From positions 1 through 33,571 of the forward strand of contig JAEFCZ010000073.1 in NCBI GenBank assembly GCA_016125975.1: a stretch of 33,571 nt of DNA, given 5' to 3'. The notes under the pieces are model-generated. The model worked only from the letters and a program-made list of their open reading frames with translations, did not search any database and had not been told where the DNA came from. Position 1 is the stretch's first letter, and each line of letters starts with the position of its first letter. The position numbers and the translations under genes were made by a program. Origin of the DNA: Candidatus Nitrosopumilus sp. Its GTDB lineage: Archaea; Thermoproteota; Nitrososphaeria; Nitrososphaerales; Nitrosopumilaceae. This document shows positions 22,738-32,766 of this stretch, piece after piece.

Positions 22738-24084
22738 TTAACTACTTTTTGCTGCTTTTATGGTGTTTAGTTCATCTTCAAAAAAGAATTTGTCACCAAA
22801 TGCGGGTTTTAGATCATCTAGCCAAATTGCATTTTCATCATATTTTGCAAAAAATGGTTCTTTTACCCAATCAGGATTTCGTCCTTGCAAAAATCTTAAA
22901 ATTAGTAATTTTTCGCCATTAACTTCTGTAGTTCCAACGACTTGGACTTTTCCAGGGGTTGCAGACATACTAGGTCCACGAACAGTTCTTCCTAATCCAC
23001 TAACACTTGAATATGCTTGGCTAAAGATTTCATATGCTCTAACTAAAGGAACCCCAAAGTAATGTTGAGCACCTGTGTCTCTTACTACAAACATGTAGTA
23101 TGGTATACAACCAAGTCGGACTTGTTTTGTCCACATTTTTTCCCACATTTCTGCATCATCATTGATATGAGCTAAAATTGGCGATTGGGTTCTAATCTGT
23201 GCACCTGTTTTTCTTACTTCTTTAATTGCAGATTGTACAGCACCAGTTGATAATTCATTTAGGTGGTTAAAATGAGCCATAAATGCTAGATGCAGGCCGC
23301 TGTCAGTGATCTTTTTGAAAACTTCTAACATTTCTTGAGAATCTGAATCTGTCAAAAATTTGTATGGCCAATAAGAGAGAGCTTTTGTTCCAATTCTAAT
23401 TGTTTTGAGATTTGGTAATTTTGATTCAATTAAAGCATCAACGTATTTTGAAAACATTTTTGCTTTCATAATCATTGGATCACCACCTGTAAATAGAACA
23501 TCAGTAATTTCAGGATGCTCTGAAACATATTGAACAAGTTGTTCGCCTTCTTGCATTGCAAATTTCATTTCATCCATTCCTACAAATTGTGGCCATCTAA
23601 AACAAAAACTACAGTATGCATGACAAGTTTGACTTTGACTTGGAAAGAATAAACAAGTTTCTTTGTATTTGTGTTGCATTCCATATAGTTTTGTACCATC
23701 TTTTAAAGTTGGAACATTTAGCTCCATTTGTCCGGCAGGATGAGGATTAAGTTGTAAACGAATTTCATTTGCAACAGTTGCAATTTCTTTTTTATCAGAA
23801 GTATTTTTTAAGGTAGTTTCCATTTTTGAGTAATGTTCAGGTTTCAACATCCCTTTTTGAGGAAATGTTAAAACATACATTGGATCGTTAGGGATGTCAT
23901 CCCAATCAATTAATTGTTCAACAACATAGTTGTTTGCTTTAAATGGCAAAACGTTTCCCACAACTTCCATTTCAAATTGTTTTTCTTCAGAAAGTTTTTG
24001 AATTTGTGGAAGATCACGAAAATTTGATAGTGTGTATGATTTAAGCGAAGGAGAATCGTTCCAAACTGATTCTTGATAGGTCAT
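22738..24084 (-). CDS. KamA-family radical SAM aminomutase (lysine/glutamate 2,3-aminomutase)
   Basis: A radical SAM enzyme of 448 residues, moving an alpha-amino group to the beta carbon with PLP. The cluster motif CHAYCSFCFRW (CxxxCxxC, about residues 153-163) is the KamA type; the next conserved element is LFTGGDPMIM. A likely PLP lysine sits in SATPGKVQVVG (about 375), matching GGGGK in lysine 2,3-aminomutase. Substrate (lysine or glutamate) cannot be fixed by eye. Beta-lysine or beta-glutamate would serve as an osmolyte, which fits a marine archaeon, but the acetyltransferase partner (AblB) is not adjacent. A long N-terminal region (NDSPSLKSYTLSNFRDLPQI) fits the family. Confidence 0.85.
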   Translation of the reverse strand: MTYQESVWNDSPSLKSYTLSNFRDLPQIQKLSEEKQFEMEVVGNVLPFKANNYVVEQLIDWDDIPNDPMYVLTFPQKGMLKPEHYSKMETTLKNTSDKKEIATVANEIRLQLNPHPAGQMELNVPTLKDGTKLYGMQHKYKETCLFFPSQSQTCHAYCSFCFRWPQFVGMDEMKFAMQEGEQLVQYVSEHPEITDVLFTGGDPMIMKAKMFSKYVDALIESKLPNLKTIRIGTKALSYWPYKFLTDSDSQEMLEVFKKITDSGLHLAFMAHFNHLNELSTGAVQSAIKEVRKTGAQIRTQSPILAHINDDAEMWEKMWTKQVRLGCIPYYMFVVRDTGAQHYFGVPLVRAYEIFSQAYSSVSGLGRTVRGPSMSATPGKVQVVGTTEVNGEKLLILRFLQGRNPDWVKEPFFAKYDENAIWLDDLKPAFGDKFFFEDELNTIKAAKSS

Positions 24085-24215
24085 TTAGTAATTAGTCCTT
24101 TTACCCTTGTTAAAGGTTACAGGCTCAACACGCACAAAATTTTTCTGTGAATAATGATAATTTTCCTTAACGTTTGTATTCTAGGACACAAATTGAAGAG
24201 AGATAGTGATTAATC

Positions 24216-25958
24216 ATGGCTGAAGAAGACTTGACTCAAATTTCAGCTGGAGAGTTTGAAACAGTTTCACAACTTCTAGCATCCTCTGAGTCATTACAAC
24301 TAGCATTTACAATTATGATAGTAGGTATTATTGGGATTGTAATAGGATATAGAAAATTTTCATTTTGGGTAGGTTCAAAAAAATTCTATTACCAAAAACC
24401 ACATTTTTCGAGATTTCTTAGAAGAGCTGTACTGCCTTTTTTTGCAATTGCATTAATCACAGCAATTAATGTCCATATTCAAACTGGCCTTCTATTAGAT
24501 GAAGATGTTGCAATAGTTAGTGATGAAAGCATATCACCTCATGACATATTTGCTAAAATTCTCAATACTTTCAATATTCTAGTCATAGGTTATACCATAT
24601 CACATCTTATTCCTATAGCACTTACCAAACGTGATAAATCAATTTTAGAAAAAGAAGATTTTGATGCTTGGTTTGAAATGCGAGGATTCGTTGATGATGA
24701 GGGAGATCTATTTCATAAATTATACAAATGGGTTCCGCCAAAAATTACACCTGAAGATCTAACAGAAGAAGAATTTGAAGAAATGTTAAAGTCAGAAGAT
24801 GGGATGCAAAAATTAGAACAGTTCAGGACTGTAAAAGGAAATCCGATTGGAGGATATGAAAAATTAATTGATAAACCATTTGAAGAATGGAAAAAATCAG
24901 AACGTAAGAAATATGAAAAATATTATCAAAATTGTATTTCTGGTCACAACCAATCAGGAAGAAAATTAAGACCTGGAGCAAAACCAGATGAAATATTTCC
25001 AATTGATGTATGGAGAGAAGAAAAAAGGACACATGGATATGAACCGATCATCCCAAGTAACCGTCCTCCAGGATATGCAAAAAAGAAAAGAGAGGGAATT
25101 CCAAGATCTGCAAAACAAGTTCTTCCAGTTGGTATTTTTATTGCAACAGTTTTAGGAGTCGTTGCTTGGTGGGGGGTTGATCTAATTGTGTTAGCTACTG
25201 CAACAGGAGGGTTAGCAATTGGATTAGGTTTAGCATTACAAGAAACAATGCAAAATTATTTTGCCTATATTTTAATTCGAAGAGACAAGATATTCGTTGA
25301 GGGAGAGCGCATAAAACTTGATACTGGATATAATGGATATGTTCATAAAATTACTCCCAGAGTAACATACGTTAGAGATGCATTAAATGAATCAATGGCC
25401 ATAATACCAACAAGACAATTAGTTAATGCTCAAATTGTAAATTACACACAGGGAGTAAAGATGGTACCTGCTATTGTTAATGTTGGTGTTTCTTATCTAA
25501 ATGATCCAAAGCAAGTTTCAGCAATTCTTGTAAAAGTAGGAAAACGTGCGATGAGAGAAGTAGTTGATACTAAAGGCAGACACCTGATCAGACAAAGAAG
25601 ATGTCCATATTTAGATAATAATAAACCAAGTTGTGGTTGTGACAAAGATATTCATGTAGACATTAATCAACCGGTAGTTAGATTTAATCAGTTTAATGAT
25701 TCTTCATTAGATTTTTCGTTATGGGTGTATGTTAGAGATTATGGTGCACAATTCAAAACAAAAACTGATATGAGAATTATCATGTATGAAGAATTCAAGA
25801 GATATGACATCAGAATTCCATGGCCAATTAGAACAGTTTACCAAGGAGATGAAAAACGTGAACAAGAAGAGATTGATAGACTAAAAGAACAGAGGGAGAA
25901 GGTTATTGATGAATATGGTACAGGTGACATTGGTCGTGGAAGCGGAGAAGACGAATAA
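24216..25958 (+). CDS. MscS-family mechanosensitive channel with large loop and Cys motif
   Basis: A small-conductance mechanosensitive channel of 580 residues. Helices lie at about 28-46, 69-88 and 115-137; then comes a large hydrophilic cytoplasmic loop (about 140-295, with many E, K and P), and the pore helix region near 300-345 (GVVAWWGVDL, ATGGLAIGLGLALQETMQNYFAY), followed by the MscS beta domain (VEGERIKL, GYVHKITPRVTYVRD). An unusual segment after GRHLIRQRR holds C463, C473 and C475 (Cx9CxC), with H456 near, perhaps a metal site. Acidic tail (RGSGEDE). Opens on osmotic down-shock in the family. Stop-to-start gap to prs is 39 bp. Confidence 0.88.
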   Translation: MAEEDLTQISAGEFETVSQLLASSESLQLAFTIMIVGIIGIVIGYRKFSFWVGSKKFYYQKPHFSRFLRRAVLPFFAIALITAINVHIQTGLLLDEDVAIVSDESISPHDIFAKILNTFNILVIGYTISHLIPIALTKRDKSILEKEDFDAWFEMRGFVDDEGDLFHKLYKWVPPKITPEDLTEEEFEEMLKSEDGMQKLEQFRTVKGNPIGGYEKLIDKPFEEWKKSERKKYEKYYQNCISGHNQSGRKLRPGAKPDEIFPIDVWREEKRTHGYEPIIPSNRPPGYAKKKREGIPRSAKQVLPVGIFIATVLGVVAWWGVDLIVLATATGGLAIGLGLALQETMQNYFAYILIRRDKIFVEGERIKLDTGYNGYVHKITPRVTYVRDALNESMAIIPTRQLVNAQIVNYTQGVKMVPAIVNVGVSYLNDPKQVSAILVKVGKRAMREVVDTKGRHLIRQRRCPYLDNNKPSCGCDKDIHVDINQPVVRFNQFNDSSLDFSLWVYVRDYGAQFKTKTDMRIIMYEEFKRYDIRIPWPIRTVYQGDEKREQEEIDRLKEQREKVIDEYGTGDIGRGSGEDE

Positions 25959-25997
25959 TTTTCTCAAAACTTAAGAATCCCATTAATACACATTTTC

Positions 25998-26876
25998 TTG
26001 TTGACTAAACTATCAGTAATTTGTGGTAAAGCCTCTGAAGATTTAGGAAAGAAATTAGCTAGAAAAATTAAAGCGAATTTAGTAAAATCAAGTGTAAGAA
26101 TTTTTCCAGATGGAGAAAGTAAGATCACACTAAAGGGAACTGTATCTAAAAGAAAATCAATTATTGTTCAATCAATTTATCCACCTGTTGATACAAATCT
26201 CGTTCAAGCATTATCATTAATCTCAAAAGCAAAAGAAACATCATCTGAAGTAATTGTTGTAATTCCTTACATGGGATATGCCAGACAAGATAGAGAATTT
26301 TTGCCAGGAGAAATTGTCACCATGAAGGTTCTAGCAAAATTATTCAGAGGTGCAGGGGCATCAAAGCTCATTGCTGTAGATATTCACAGTTTAATTGGGC
26401 TCAGATACTTCACCATAAAATCTAAGAATGTGTCAGCTGTACCAGATCTGGCTGCATATTTTAAAAAATTGAGCCTAAAAAATCCATTAATTGTTTCACC
26501 TGATCAAGGTGGAAAAGAAAGAGCAAGAAAATTTGCAAAAGAGATGAGAATAGAATACATTGCATTGCAAAAGAAAAGAGATAGGAAAACCGGAAAAGTT
26601 CAGATAAAAACAAAAAAAGCTGATGTTACGGGACGTGATCTAATTTTAGTTGATGATATGATCAGTACTGGTGGAAGTATAGTTAACGCAACAAAATTCC
26701 TGAAAAAAGAAAAGTGTAAAAGAGTTTTTGTTGCATGTACCCATGCACTTTTGATGAATGATGCTGAAAAGAAAATAAAGAAATCGGGAGTCACAAAAAT
26801 TGTAAGTGCAAATACAATTCCAGGTAAAACATCAATAGTTGATGTATCAAATACAATTGCAAAGGCAATAGTATAA
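25998..26876 (+). CDS. prs: Ribose-phosphate pyrophosphokinase (PRPP synthetase)
   Basis: Makes PRPP from ribose 5-phosphate and ATP, feeding purine, pyrimidine and histidine synthesis. The 292 residues match an archaeal PRPP synthetase in length. Conserved parts are FPDGESKI (about 38), the flexible loop VIPYMGYARQDREF (about 90-104), VDIHS (about 126), SPDQGG (about 162), and the PRPP-binding loop LILVDDMISTGGSI (about 213-226). Start is TTG 25998 or TTG 26001. Its stop overlaps the start of the next gene (TAATG), opening a four-gene run prs-trmG10-rnz-sir2. Confidence 0.95.
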   Translation: MLTKLSVICGKASEDLGKKLARKIKANLVKSSVRIFPDGESKITLKGTVSKRKSIIVQSIYPPVDTNLVQALSLISKAKETSSEVIVVIPYMGYARQDREFLPGEIVTMKVLAKLFRGAGASKLIAVDIHSLIGLRYFTIKSKNVSAVPDLAAYFKKLSLKNPLIVSPDQGGKERARKFAKEMRIEYIALQKKRDRKTGKVQIKTKKADVTGRDLILVDDMISTGGSIVNATKFLKKEKCKRVFVACTHALLMNDAEKKIKKSGVTKIVSANTIPGKTSIVDVSNTIAKAIV

Positions 26877-27823
26877 TGCCAGAAAGTTTTTTTGTGTTAT
26901 CTAAAGATCAATTAGAACTTGCGATAGATGAGATTAGCGCAATTGCTAAAACTTTTGATAGATTTTCTAAAATTAAAGTTATTTCAAATTTAGTAATTGT
27001 TCAATCAAAAACTAATTGGTATGAAATTTCAAAAAGGGCATCATTTCTAAAAACTTCAGGACAAATATTACGAAAAATGTCGGGGTTGTTTTTAGATGAA
27101 GGGAATTTTGAGATATTAAAAAATGCAAAAACGTTTGTTTGTAGAATTATCAACTTATCTTCAAATCAGTTTGACATACCAGAATTAGAAAATTCTATGG
27201 GAGATATGATTTCAAAATTCTCCAATGCAAAAGTTAAACTTGAAAATCCAGATATCACAGTATATCTAATTTTTACAAATAAAGAGAATTTTTTTGGATT
27301 TTCCAAAATAACAAAGGAGAAAAGAAGACCAAAAAAAGCAATATCTCAGCCACATGAATTAGATTGGAAATTAACAAGAGCAATGATTAACCTAATTGGG
27401 TTAAAAAAAGGAGAAACAGTGTGTGACCCATTTTGCGGTACAGGTACAACGCTTTTAGAAGCAGAATCAATGGACATTCACGGAATTGGCCTAGATTTTG
27501 ATGAAAAAATGGTTGAAGTCACAAAAAAAAATCTTAAAGAAAATGGGTACAAATCAAAAGTAATTCATTCAGATTTTCAAGAAATTAAGAACATATCTAA
27601 TGAATTTGATGGCGTTGTCACAGACTTTCCATATGGAAAAAATACAAAGACATCAGAAAAACCTGAAGAAATTATAAAGAGATTTGTGACTATTATGCCA
27701 AAAAGAAAGAAGATGGCCATAATGTACAAAAAAGAATTTGGAGACAATCTAAAACTAAAAGGATTAAAAAAATATCAGATCTATAGGCATAAAAGCTTGA
27801 CAAGGACAATTTTGATAAAATGA
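26876..27823 (+). CDS. tRNA (guanine10-N2)-methyltransferase, TrmG10/Trm11 type
   Basis: Methylates N2 of guanosine 10 in tRNA. The N-terminal half (about 1-150) looks like a THUMP/ferredoxin-like RNA-binding region, ending in [11 protein letters not shown] and GFSKI. The catalytic half has [25 protein letters not shown], then the SAM loop [13 protein letters not shown] (about 184-196), GLDFDEKM, and the D(F)PYG motif TDFPYGK (about 248) in place of NPPY, as is known in the TrmG10 family. At 315 residues the length is normal. ATG overlaps the prs stop, and its own end overlaps rnz (ATGA at 27820-27823). Confidence 0.88.
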   Translation: MPESFFVLSKDQLELAIDEISAIAKTFDRFSKIKVISNLVIVQSKTNWYEISKRASFLKTSGQILRKMSGLFLDEGNFEILKNAKTFVCRIINLSSNQFDIPELENSMGDMISKFSNAKVKLENPDITVYLIFTNKENFFGFSKITKEKRRPKKAISQPHELDWKLTRAMINLIGLKKGETVCDPFCGTGTTLLEAESMDIHGIGLDFDEKMVEVTKKNLKENGYKSKVIHSDFQEIKNISNEFDGVVTDFPYGKNTKTSEKPEEIIKRFVTIMPKRKKMAIMYKKEFGDNLKLKGLKKYQIYRHKSLTRTILIK

Positions 27824-28719
27824 AACTTGTATTTCTAGGAACTTCAGCTGCACAACCAACGGAAAACAGGGGATTATCATGTATTTGTTTAGAAAGAGAA
27901 GGGGAAATTCTCATGTTTGATGCAGGAGAAGCTGCACAAATTTCCTATATGAAATCAGGATTAGGTTGGAATAAAAAAATGAAAATTTTTGTTACACATC
28001 TTCACGGAGATCATTGTGTAGGGATTTTAGGATTATTACAAACAATGTCTATGCAAAATAGAACTGAAACATTAGAAATCTTTGGACCTAGTGGGATTGA
28101 AGAATTTATTGCTGCAAACATCAAAGTTTTGAATTTTGGTTTATCATTTCCTGTTATAATCAATACAATTAAAGATGAAAAAATATTTGAAAATGAAAAA
28201 TTTTCAATACATACATGTAAAGCAAATCATTCAATTGTTGCATTTTCATATTTGTTTGAAGAAAAAGATAAACCGGGTAGATTTAATGTTGAGAAAGCAA
28301 AGGAATTAGGAATACCTGAAGGAGAATTATGGAATAAACTTCAAAATGGAAAGGAAGTTAAAGTTAATGAAAAAACAATAAAACCTGAAGATGTGTTGGG
28401 AGAAAAACGTCCAGGTAAAAAAATAGGTATTTCAGGAGACACAATGCCAACAAAAGAATTAGAGAAATTTTTTGAAGAATGTGATTACCTTGTATTTGAT
28501 TCTACATTTCTTGAGGATGAAAAACAAAAGGCCCAAGATACATATCACTCAACTGCAAAGCAAGCTGCTACATTAGGAAAAAATGCTAAAGTGAAAAATC
28601 TAATTTTAACACATTTTTCAGCAAGATACAAAGATGAAGTTGAACATTTGAAAGAGGCAAATGAAATTCATAATTCAGTAATTACTGCAAGAGATCTTTT
28701 AGAAATAGAGATTAAATGA
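27820..28719 (+). CDS. rnz: Ribonuclease Z
   Basis: Metallo-beta-lactamase-fold endonuclease that removes 3' trailers from pre-tRNA. The 299 residues include the early [16 protein letters not shown], the zinc motif [13 protein letters not shown] (HxHxDH, about 63-75), later zinc ligands in [16 protein letters not shown] (about 206) and [10 protein letters not shown] (about 266-275). Length and motifs fit archaeal RNase Z. Since archaeal tRNA genes generally lack an encoded CCA, as in the tRNA-Pro at the window end, it and the CCA transferase at 31435 act in one pathway. Overlap of four bases with both neighbours suggests one transcript. Confidence 0.95.
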   Translation: MKLVFLGTSAAQPTENRGLSCICLEREGEILMFDAGEAAQISYMKSGLGWNKKMKIFVTHLHGDHCVGILGLLQTMSMQNRTETLEIFGPSGIEEFIAANIKVLNFGLSFPVIINTIKDEKIFENEKFSIHTCKANHSIVAFSYLFEEKDKPGRFNVEKAKELGIPEGELWNKLQNGKEVKVNEKTIKPEDVLGEKRPGKKIGISGDTMPTKELEKFFEECDYLVFDSTFLEDEKQKAQDTYHSTAKQAATLGKNAKVKNLILTHFSARYKDEVEHLKEANEIHNSVITARDLLEIEIK

Positions 28720-29441
28720 TGTTAGAATCGCTTAAAGATCAAATAAAGAAATTTCAAAAAATTGTTTTTGTTACAGGTACAGGAATTTCACAAGAGAGTG
28801 GAATTCCCACATTTAGAGGCAAAGATGGCCTGTGGAGAAATTATGATGCTATGAAATTGGCTACAATTGATGCGTTTTATGATAATCCTAAGCTTGTTTG
28901 GGAGTGGTACAATGAGAGGAGAAATAATATTTTTTCAGCAAGTCCAAATGAAGGACATAAAGCAATTGCAGAACTTGAGAAATTTGCAGAGATAGTAGTT
29001 TTGACACAAAATATTGATGGATTAGATCAAAAAGCAGGTAGCACTAACGTGTTAGAATTACACGGTAGTATTGTAAAAATAAAATGTACTGTTTGTGATT
29101 TTCATGATGAAATCATGACAGAGTTTTCTGAAAATCCTCCTTTATGCAAATGTGGAAATATTTTGAGACCAGATGTTGTTTGGTTTGGAGAATCACTTCC
29201 ACAAGACGTATGGCAAAAAGCAATAATTCATGCAAACCAATCAGATTTGATGATAATTGCTGGAACATCACTTGTAGTATCTCCTGCAAATACTATTCCA
29301 ATATATGCAAAACAAAACAATGCGATGTTAATAGAAGTTAATCCAGAAAATACTGAAATGTCATCAGAGATGGATATGACTATAAGAAATACTAGTGCAA
29401 AAGCACTACCAGAATTTGTTTCGTTGTTTAAATCAAATTAA
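28716..29441 (+). CDS. Sir2-family NAD-dependent protein deacylase
   Basis: Removes acyl groups from lysine using NAD. The 241 residues have [15 protein letters not shown] (21-35; T22 replaces the usual Ala of GAGIS), WYNERR (about 67, carrying the Tyr and Arg pattern seen in class III desuccinylase-type sirtuins), [14 protein letters not shown] (about 93-106), and catalytic ELHGS (about 114). The zinc site reads CTVC and CKC, a spacing of CxC in the second half rather than CxxC. It follows rnz with an ATGA overlap, and is last in the prs cluster. In archaea known targets include Alba-like chromatin proteins; no target can be read here. Confidence 0.93.
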   Translation: MMLESLKDQIKKFQKIVFVTGTGISQESGIPTFRGKDGLWRNYDAMKLATIDAFYDNPKLVWEWYNERRNNIFSASPNEGHKAIAELEKFAEIVVLTQNIDGLDQKAGSTNVLELHGSIVKIKCTVCDFHDEIMTEFSENPPLCKCGNILRPDVVWFGESLPQDVWQKAIIHANQSDLMIIAGTSLVVSPANTIPIYAKQNNAMLIEVNPENTEMSSEMDMTIRNTSAKALPEFVSLFKSN

Positions 29442-29445
29442 ATTT

Positions 29446-29799
29446 CTAAAATAAATCCCAATTTGTAAAAACATTTTGAATTGATTCTAATGGATTAAAA
29501 TCAGAAATTGCTTTTTGAGATGATTCTTTTACATCAGAGATTTCATTTTGAATTTTATCTCCAACTTCATGTATTTCATTTGTAATTGCATTACTTGTTT
29601 TTTCAGTAATCTTATCTACAGAATTATCAATCCTTTGTTCTACCGAATTTGCAGCGTTAGAGCTGAGATTAGATACATCATCCTTTATGGAATCAACTAC
29701 AGTAGCAGATGTTGATGAAAATATAGTGCCTATCTCATTTGAGAAGACCATTCCTCCAAGAATAATTATTCCTGCAATTATGCCTAGTTTTATGAACAT
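29446..29799 (-). CDS. Membrane-anchored coiled-coil protein of unknown function
   Basis: A protein of 117 residues: an N-terminal hydrophobic helix (FIKLGIIAGIIILGGMVF), then about 85 residues of amphipathic helix with regular heptads (VVDSIKDDVSNL, VEQRIDNSVDKITEKTSNAI, EVGDKIQNEISDVKESS), ending in FNPLESIQNVFTNWDLF. It is a surface or inner-membrane coiled-coil protein, with no catalytic motif. It converges with sir2 (stop codons five bases apart). Family not recognised. Confidence 0.65.
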   Translation of the reverse strand: MFIKLGIIAGIIILGGMVFSNEIGTIFSSTSATVVDSIKDDVSNLSSNAANSVEQRIDNSVDKITEKTSNAITNEIHEVGDKIQNEISDVKESSQKAISDFNPLESIQNVFTNWDLF

Positions 29800-29873
29800 T
29801 TGTTAATAATCCAAAAAAATGGATTTTAGATTCATACTAAAAAAAATAGTCAAAAATGATTGAATTTTCTTAG

Positions 29874-30278
29874 CTAATTTTCATCTCCATACACAAACCA
29901 ATCAATAATTTCATCAATTTTTGATGAAGTGAGAATGACTTTGATTGGTCCTAATGGAGATTCTTCAGATTCTTCACAAATGGCTATTTTTTCTACAAAT
30001 GCAGCTTGTTTGTTTAGATAAAACCAAGTAGAGTCATTTCTTAGGTTTTTTTGCATATTTCTTCGAAAAGTTTTTTGAGATTGTTTTGAATGAACTGCCT
30101 CGTATATCTTTTCTAAGGAGTTAAGATCTTTAGATTCCGCATAATTTGAAGAATTTTCAATTTTAATTTTAGAGTGTGGAAAAATATTTGATATTGATTT
30201 TTGAGTTTTTTCAGAATCTTCTGAAGGGTTTATTGCACAAAACATCTCAATTTTACAATTAAAATTTGGAATCTTCAT
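29874..30278 (-). CDS. UPF0201 family protein
   Basis: A protein of about 134 residues starting MKIPNFNCKIEMFCAINPSEDSEKTQKSI. It matches the UPF0201 pattern (an NPTE-like NPSED near the start, NIFP, and the FYLNKQAAFVEKI block at about 87-99, with IIDWF near the end). In some archaea UPF0200 and UPF0201 are one fused protein, and here the UPF0200 gene is directly upstream with an ATGA overlap (30275-30278), which supports this start over MGRMKIP at 30287. Fold is probably RNA-binding-like; the function is not established. Confidence 0.8.
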   Translation of the reverse strand: MKIPNFNCKIEMFCAINPSEDSEKTQKSISNIFPHSKIKIENSSNYAESKDLNSLEKIYEAVHSKQSQKTFRRNMQKNLRNDSTWFYLNKQAAFVEKIAICEESEESPLGPIKVILTSSKIDEIIDWFVYGDEN

Positions 30279-30823
30279 TCTACCCAACTTTGGATAATTT
30301 CATATGCTGATTCTATTAATTCATCTTTTGTTAATCCAATATTTGATATTGCATAATCAGATAATGCAATAGAGTTACTAATTCCAACACCTAATTCACG
30401 ATTATCTCTTTCTTCAAAATGTTCTTTCGTTTGAGGATCATCTGATCTGCCTCTCTTTTGTAAGAAATCAAATCTGGTGTCAGTTGATGCATGAATAGCT
30501 AATAACTTTACATTTCCAATTTTTCTTAGAACTTCAATTTCATCATTTGAGCGAACACCATCAATTAAAATTACATTTGAAGTTGATGATTCAATTTGTG
30601 GTTTTACTAATTCTGCCACTGCACCAGGTCCATTTTTTTCTCTAAGTTCAAGCATTAACTTTCCAAGGTTTGATCTTGATGGTTCTAGATTTCTTTTTTT
30701 AGCTTCTTCTCTTACTGCGTTGCCCATATTGACAATATCGTATCCTTTTGGTTTTAGTCCTTCAGCAATAGTAGATTTTCCAGCACCAGGCATGCCTGTC
30801 AAGCATACAATTAGTTTTGTCAT
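30275..30823 (-). CDS. UPF0200 P-loop kinase-like protein
   Basis: A nucleotide kinase-like protein of 182 residues. Walker A is LTGMPGAGKSTIAEGL (about 8-23); NMGNAVREEAK, ILIDGVRSNDEIEVL (about 96) and RGRSDDPQTKEHFEERDNREL are UPF0200 signatures, resembling dephospho-CoA kinase and adenylate kinase folds. Substrate is not known. Co-translated with UPF0201; the pair is conserved, sometimes fused, in archaea, which points to a joint job. Start ATG at 30823. Confidence 0.82.
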   Translation of the reverse strand: MTKLIVCLTGMPGAGKSTIAEGLKPKGYDIVNMGNAVREEAKKRNLEPSRSNLGKLMLELREKNGPGAVAELVKPQIESSTSNVILIDGVRSNDEIEVLRKIGNVKLLAIHASTDTRFDFLQKRGRSDDPQTKEHFEERDNRELGVGISNSIALSDYAISNIGLTKDELIESAYEIIQSWVE

Positions 30824-30895
30824 CGCATATCAAAAACTAAGCTCGTCTATGAAGCTACCGGAAATTATTATAAAGATACGTCAAAGAAAGTTGTA

Positions 30896-31438
30896 ATGCG
30901 AACTTTTGTGGCAATTGAAATTTCAAATAATAATGTAAAAGATTCGATAAAGGATTTTCAAAAGAATTTTAAAATTGATGCAAAACCAGTGAATGCAGAG
31001 CAATTACATTTTACGTTACAATTTTTAGGTGAAATTTCAGAAGAATTAGTGCAAAAAGTCATCGAATCATTGCAAACAATCAAGTTTACTGAATTTAGTA
31101 TAAACTTGAAAGGCATAGGAGCATTTCCTAAACCTGAATTCCCACGAGTGATTTGGATTGGAACAGATGAGAAGGGAGGAAGAAATCTTATTGAATTGGC
31201 AGATAAAGTGCAAAATGTGCTAAAACCATTAGGATTAGTTTCAGATAAACCATTCAAACCTCACATTACAATATTTAGAATTAAAAAGAAGATCGGGGAT
31301 ATAACAAAAGAATTGAATGAGAAAAAGGTTGTAGATTTTGGAATGCAGGAAATTTCTGGCATAAAATTGAAAAAAAGTGAACTTACATCTAGTGGACCAA
31401 TCTATTCTGATTTAGAGGAGGTAATTGCAGTAAAATGA
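30896..31438 (+). CDS. thpR: RNA 2',3'-cyclic phosphodiesterase (ThpR/LigT)
   Basis: Opens 2',3'-cyclic phosphate ends of RNA; a member of the 2H phosphoesterases. Both HxT(x) motifs are present: LHFTLQFLG (about 40-48) and PHITIFRI (about 122-129). At 180 residues the length is normal. MRTFVAIEISNN at the start is typical. It overlaps cca by four bases (ATGA at 31435), and the two RNA-processing genes are probably one transcript starting in the 72-bp gap after the UPF0200 start. Confidence 0.92.
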   Translation: MRTFVAIEISNNNVKDSIKDFQKNFKIDAKPVNAEQLHFTLQFLGEISEELVQKVIESLQTIKFTEFSINLKGIGAFPKPEFPRVIWIGTDEKGGRNLIELADKVQNVLKPLGLVSDKPFKPHITIFRIKKKIGDITKELNEKKVVDFGMQEISGIKLKKSELTSSGPIYSDLEEVIAVK

Positions 31439-32766
31439 AGAAAATAATTTCCAATATTATGAAAAATGTAATTCCTACAAAAACAGCAGAAAAATCAAAA
31501 AAACAAATTGCAGAATCAGCATTAAAATTAGTTAAGAATGAAATTGAAAAGTTTCCTGAAATTATTGGATTAGAATTTGGAGGTTCATTTGCTAAAGGTA
31601 CATGGCTATCAAAAGATGCAGATGTAGATATTTTTGTAAGATTCAAAAAATCTACATCAGAAGAGAAATTTGAAAGAATTTCTAAAAAGATTGGTTTTGA
31701 CTCATTGAAAAAATTTTCTCCATACGTAAGATACTCTGAGCATCCATATGTTGAGGCTAAAATGAAGGACACCAAGATCAATGTAGTTCCATTTTATGAT
31801 GTTAAAGTTAGGGAATGGAAAAGCGCAGCAGACAGGTCACCATTTCATACTAAATTCATGTCAAAGTCATTAACACCAAAAATGAGAGATGATGTTAGAA
31901 TTTTGAAAACATTCCTAAAAGCAAATCAAATTTACGGTGCAGAAATTGCAAAACAAGGATTTAGTGGTTATGTTTCAGAAGTTTTGATTTTACATTTTGG
32001 AAGTTTTGAAAACATGATAAAATCAATTTCTAAAATTGAAGAAAATCAAGTGATAGGAAAAACTTCAAAAAAATTTGACACATCTTTGGTAATAATTGAT
32101 CCAATAGATAGTAACAGAAACTTAGCTGCAGCAATTTCTGATGAAAATATTGGAAAATTTATTCTTGTGTGTAGAGCTTTTAAAGAAAACCCAAAAATAG
32201 AATTTTTTAAGAACAAGAAATCAAAAATTGCAACCAAGCATTGGGAAAATTTACTATCAATAAAATTTAATTTTAAAACTAGAAGCCCAGATATAATTTG
32301 GGGACAAATTAAGCGAGCTACTTCATCATTGAGTACGCAGTTAGAATTAGCTGGTTTTACGGTGCTAAGAAGTAAAGCTTTCACAGACCAACAAAAAGAT
32401 GTCTATCTCTTTTTCTTTTTAGAGTCAACTAAAATTTCTGATCTTCGTGTGAAAAATGGACCAGAATTTTTCAGAGAAGGTAGTTCTAAGAGTTTTATTT
32501 CTAAAAATCTTTCAGACGGAGAATTAATCTGGTTAGGTAAAAATAAAAAAATTATCTCTCTAGAGAAAAGACAACATACAGATGCAGGTAAATTCATGAC
32601 TAAATTTTTGAAAGATAATCCTCAGACAGGCGTACCAAAAGGACTAGAGTCTGATTTTAAACGTGGTTTCAAAATCAGTATTGGAAAGAAGAGATTAAGC
32701 AAATCAATTAAAGAGGTTGCAGGCGAGTTGATCTCAACAGATGGCACATTCCTTCATTTCAATTAA
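31435..32766 (+). CDS. cca: Archaeal CCA-adding tRNA nucleotidyltransferase
   Basis: Adds CCA to tRNA 3' ends. The class I (archaeal) active site reads GGSFAKGTWLSKDADVDIFV (about 49-68), with the GS pair and catalytic D-x-D. Further parts are KINVVPFYDV (third carboxylate region), ADRSPFHTKFM and FSGYVSEVLILHFG. The 443 residues match the archaeal enzyme. Coupled to thpR by ATGA; its last 26 bases overlap the start of the downstream kinase. Confidence 0.93.
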   Translation: MKKIISNIMKNVIPTKTAEKSKKQIAESALKLVKNEIEKFPEIIGLEFGGSFAKGTWLSKDADVDIFVRFKKSTSEEKFERISKKIGFDSLKKFSPYVRYSEHPYVEAKMKDTKINVVPFYDVKVREWKSAADRSPFHTKFMSKSLTPKMRDDVRILKTFLKANQIYGAEIAKQGFSGYVSEVLILHFGSFENMIKSISKIEENQVIGKTSKKFDTSLVIIDPIDSNRNLAAAISDENIGKFILVCRAFKENPKIEFFKNKKSKIATKHWENLLSIKFNFKTRSPDIIWGQIKRATSSLSTQLELAGFTVLRSKAFTDQQKDVYLFFFLESTKISDLRVKNGPEFFREGSSKSFISKNLSDGELIWLGKNKKIISLEKRQHTDAGKFMTKFLKDNPQTGVPKGLESDFKRGFKISIGKKRLSKSIKEVAGELISTDGTFLHFN

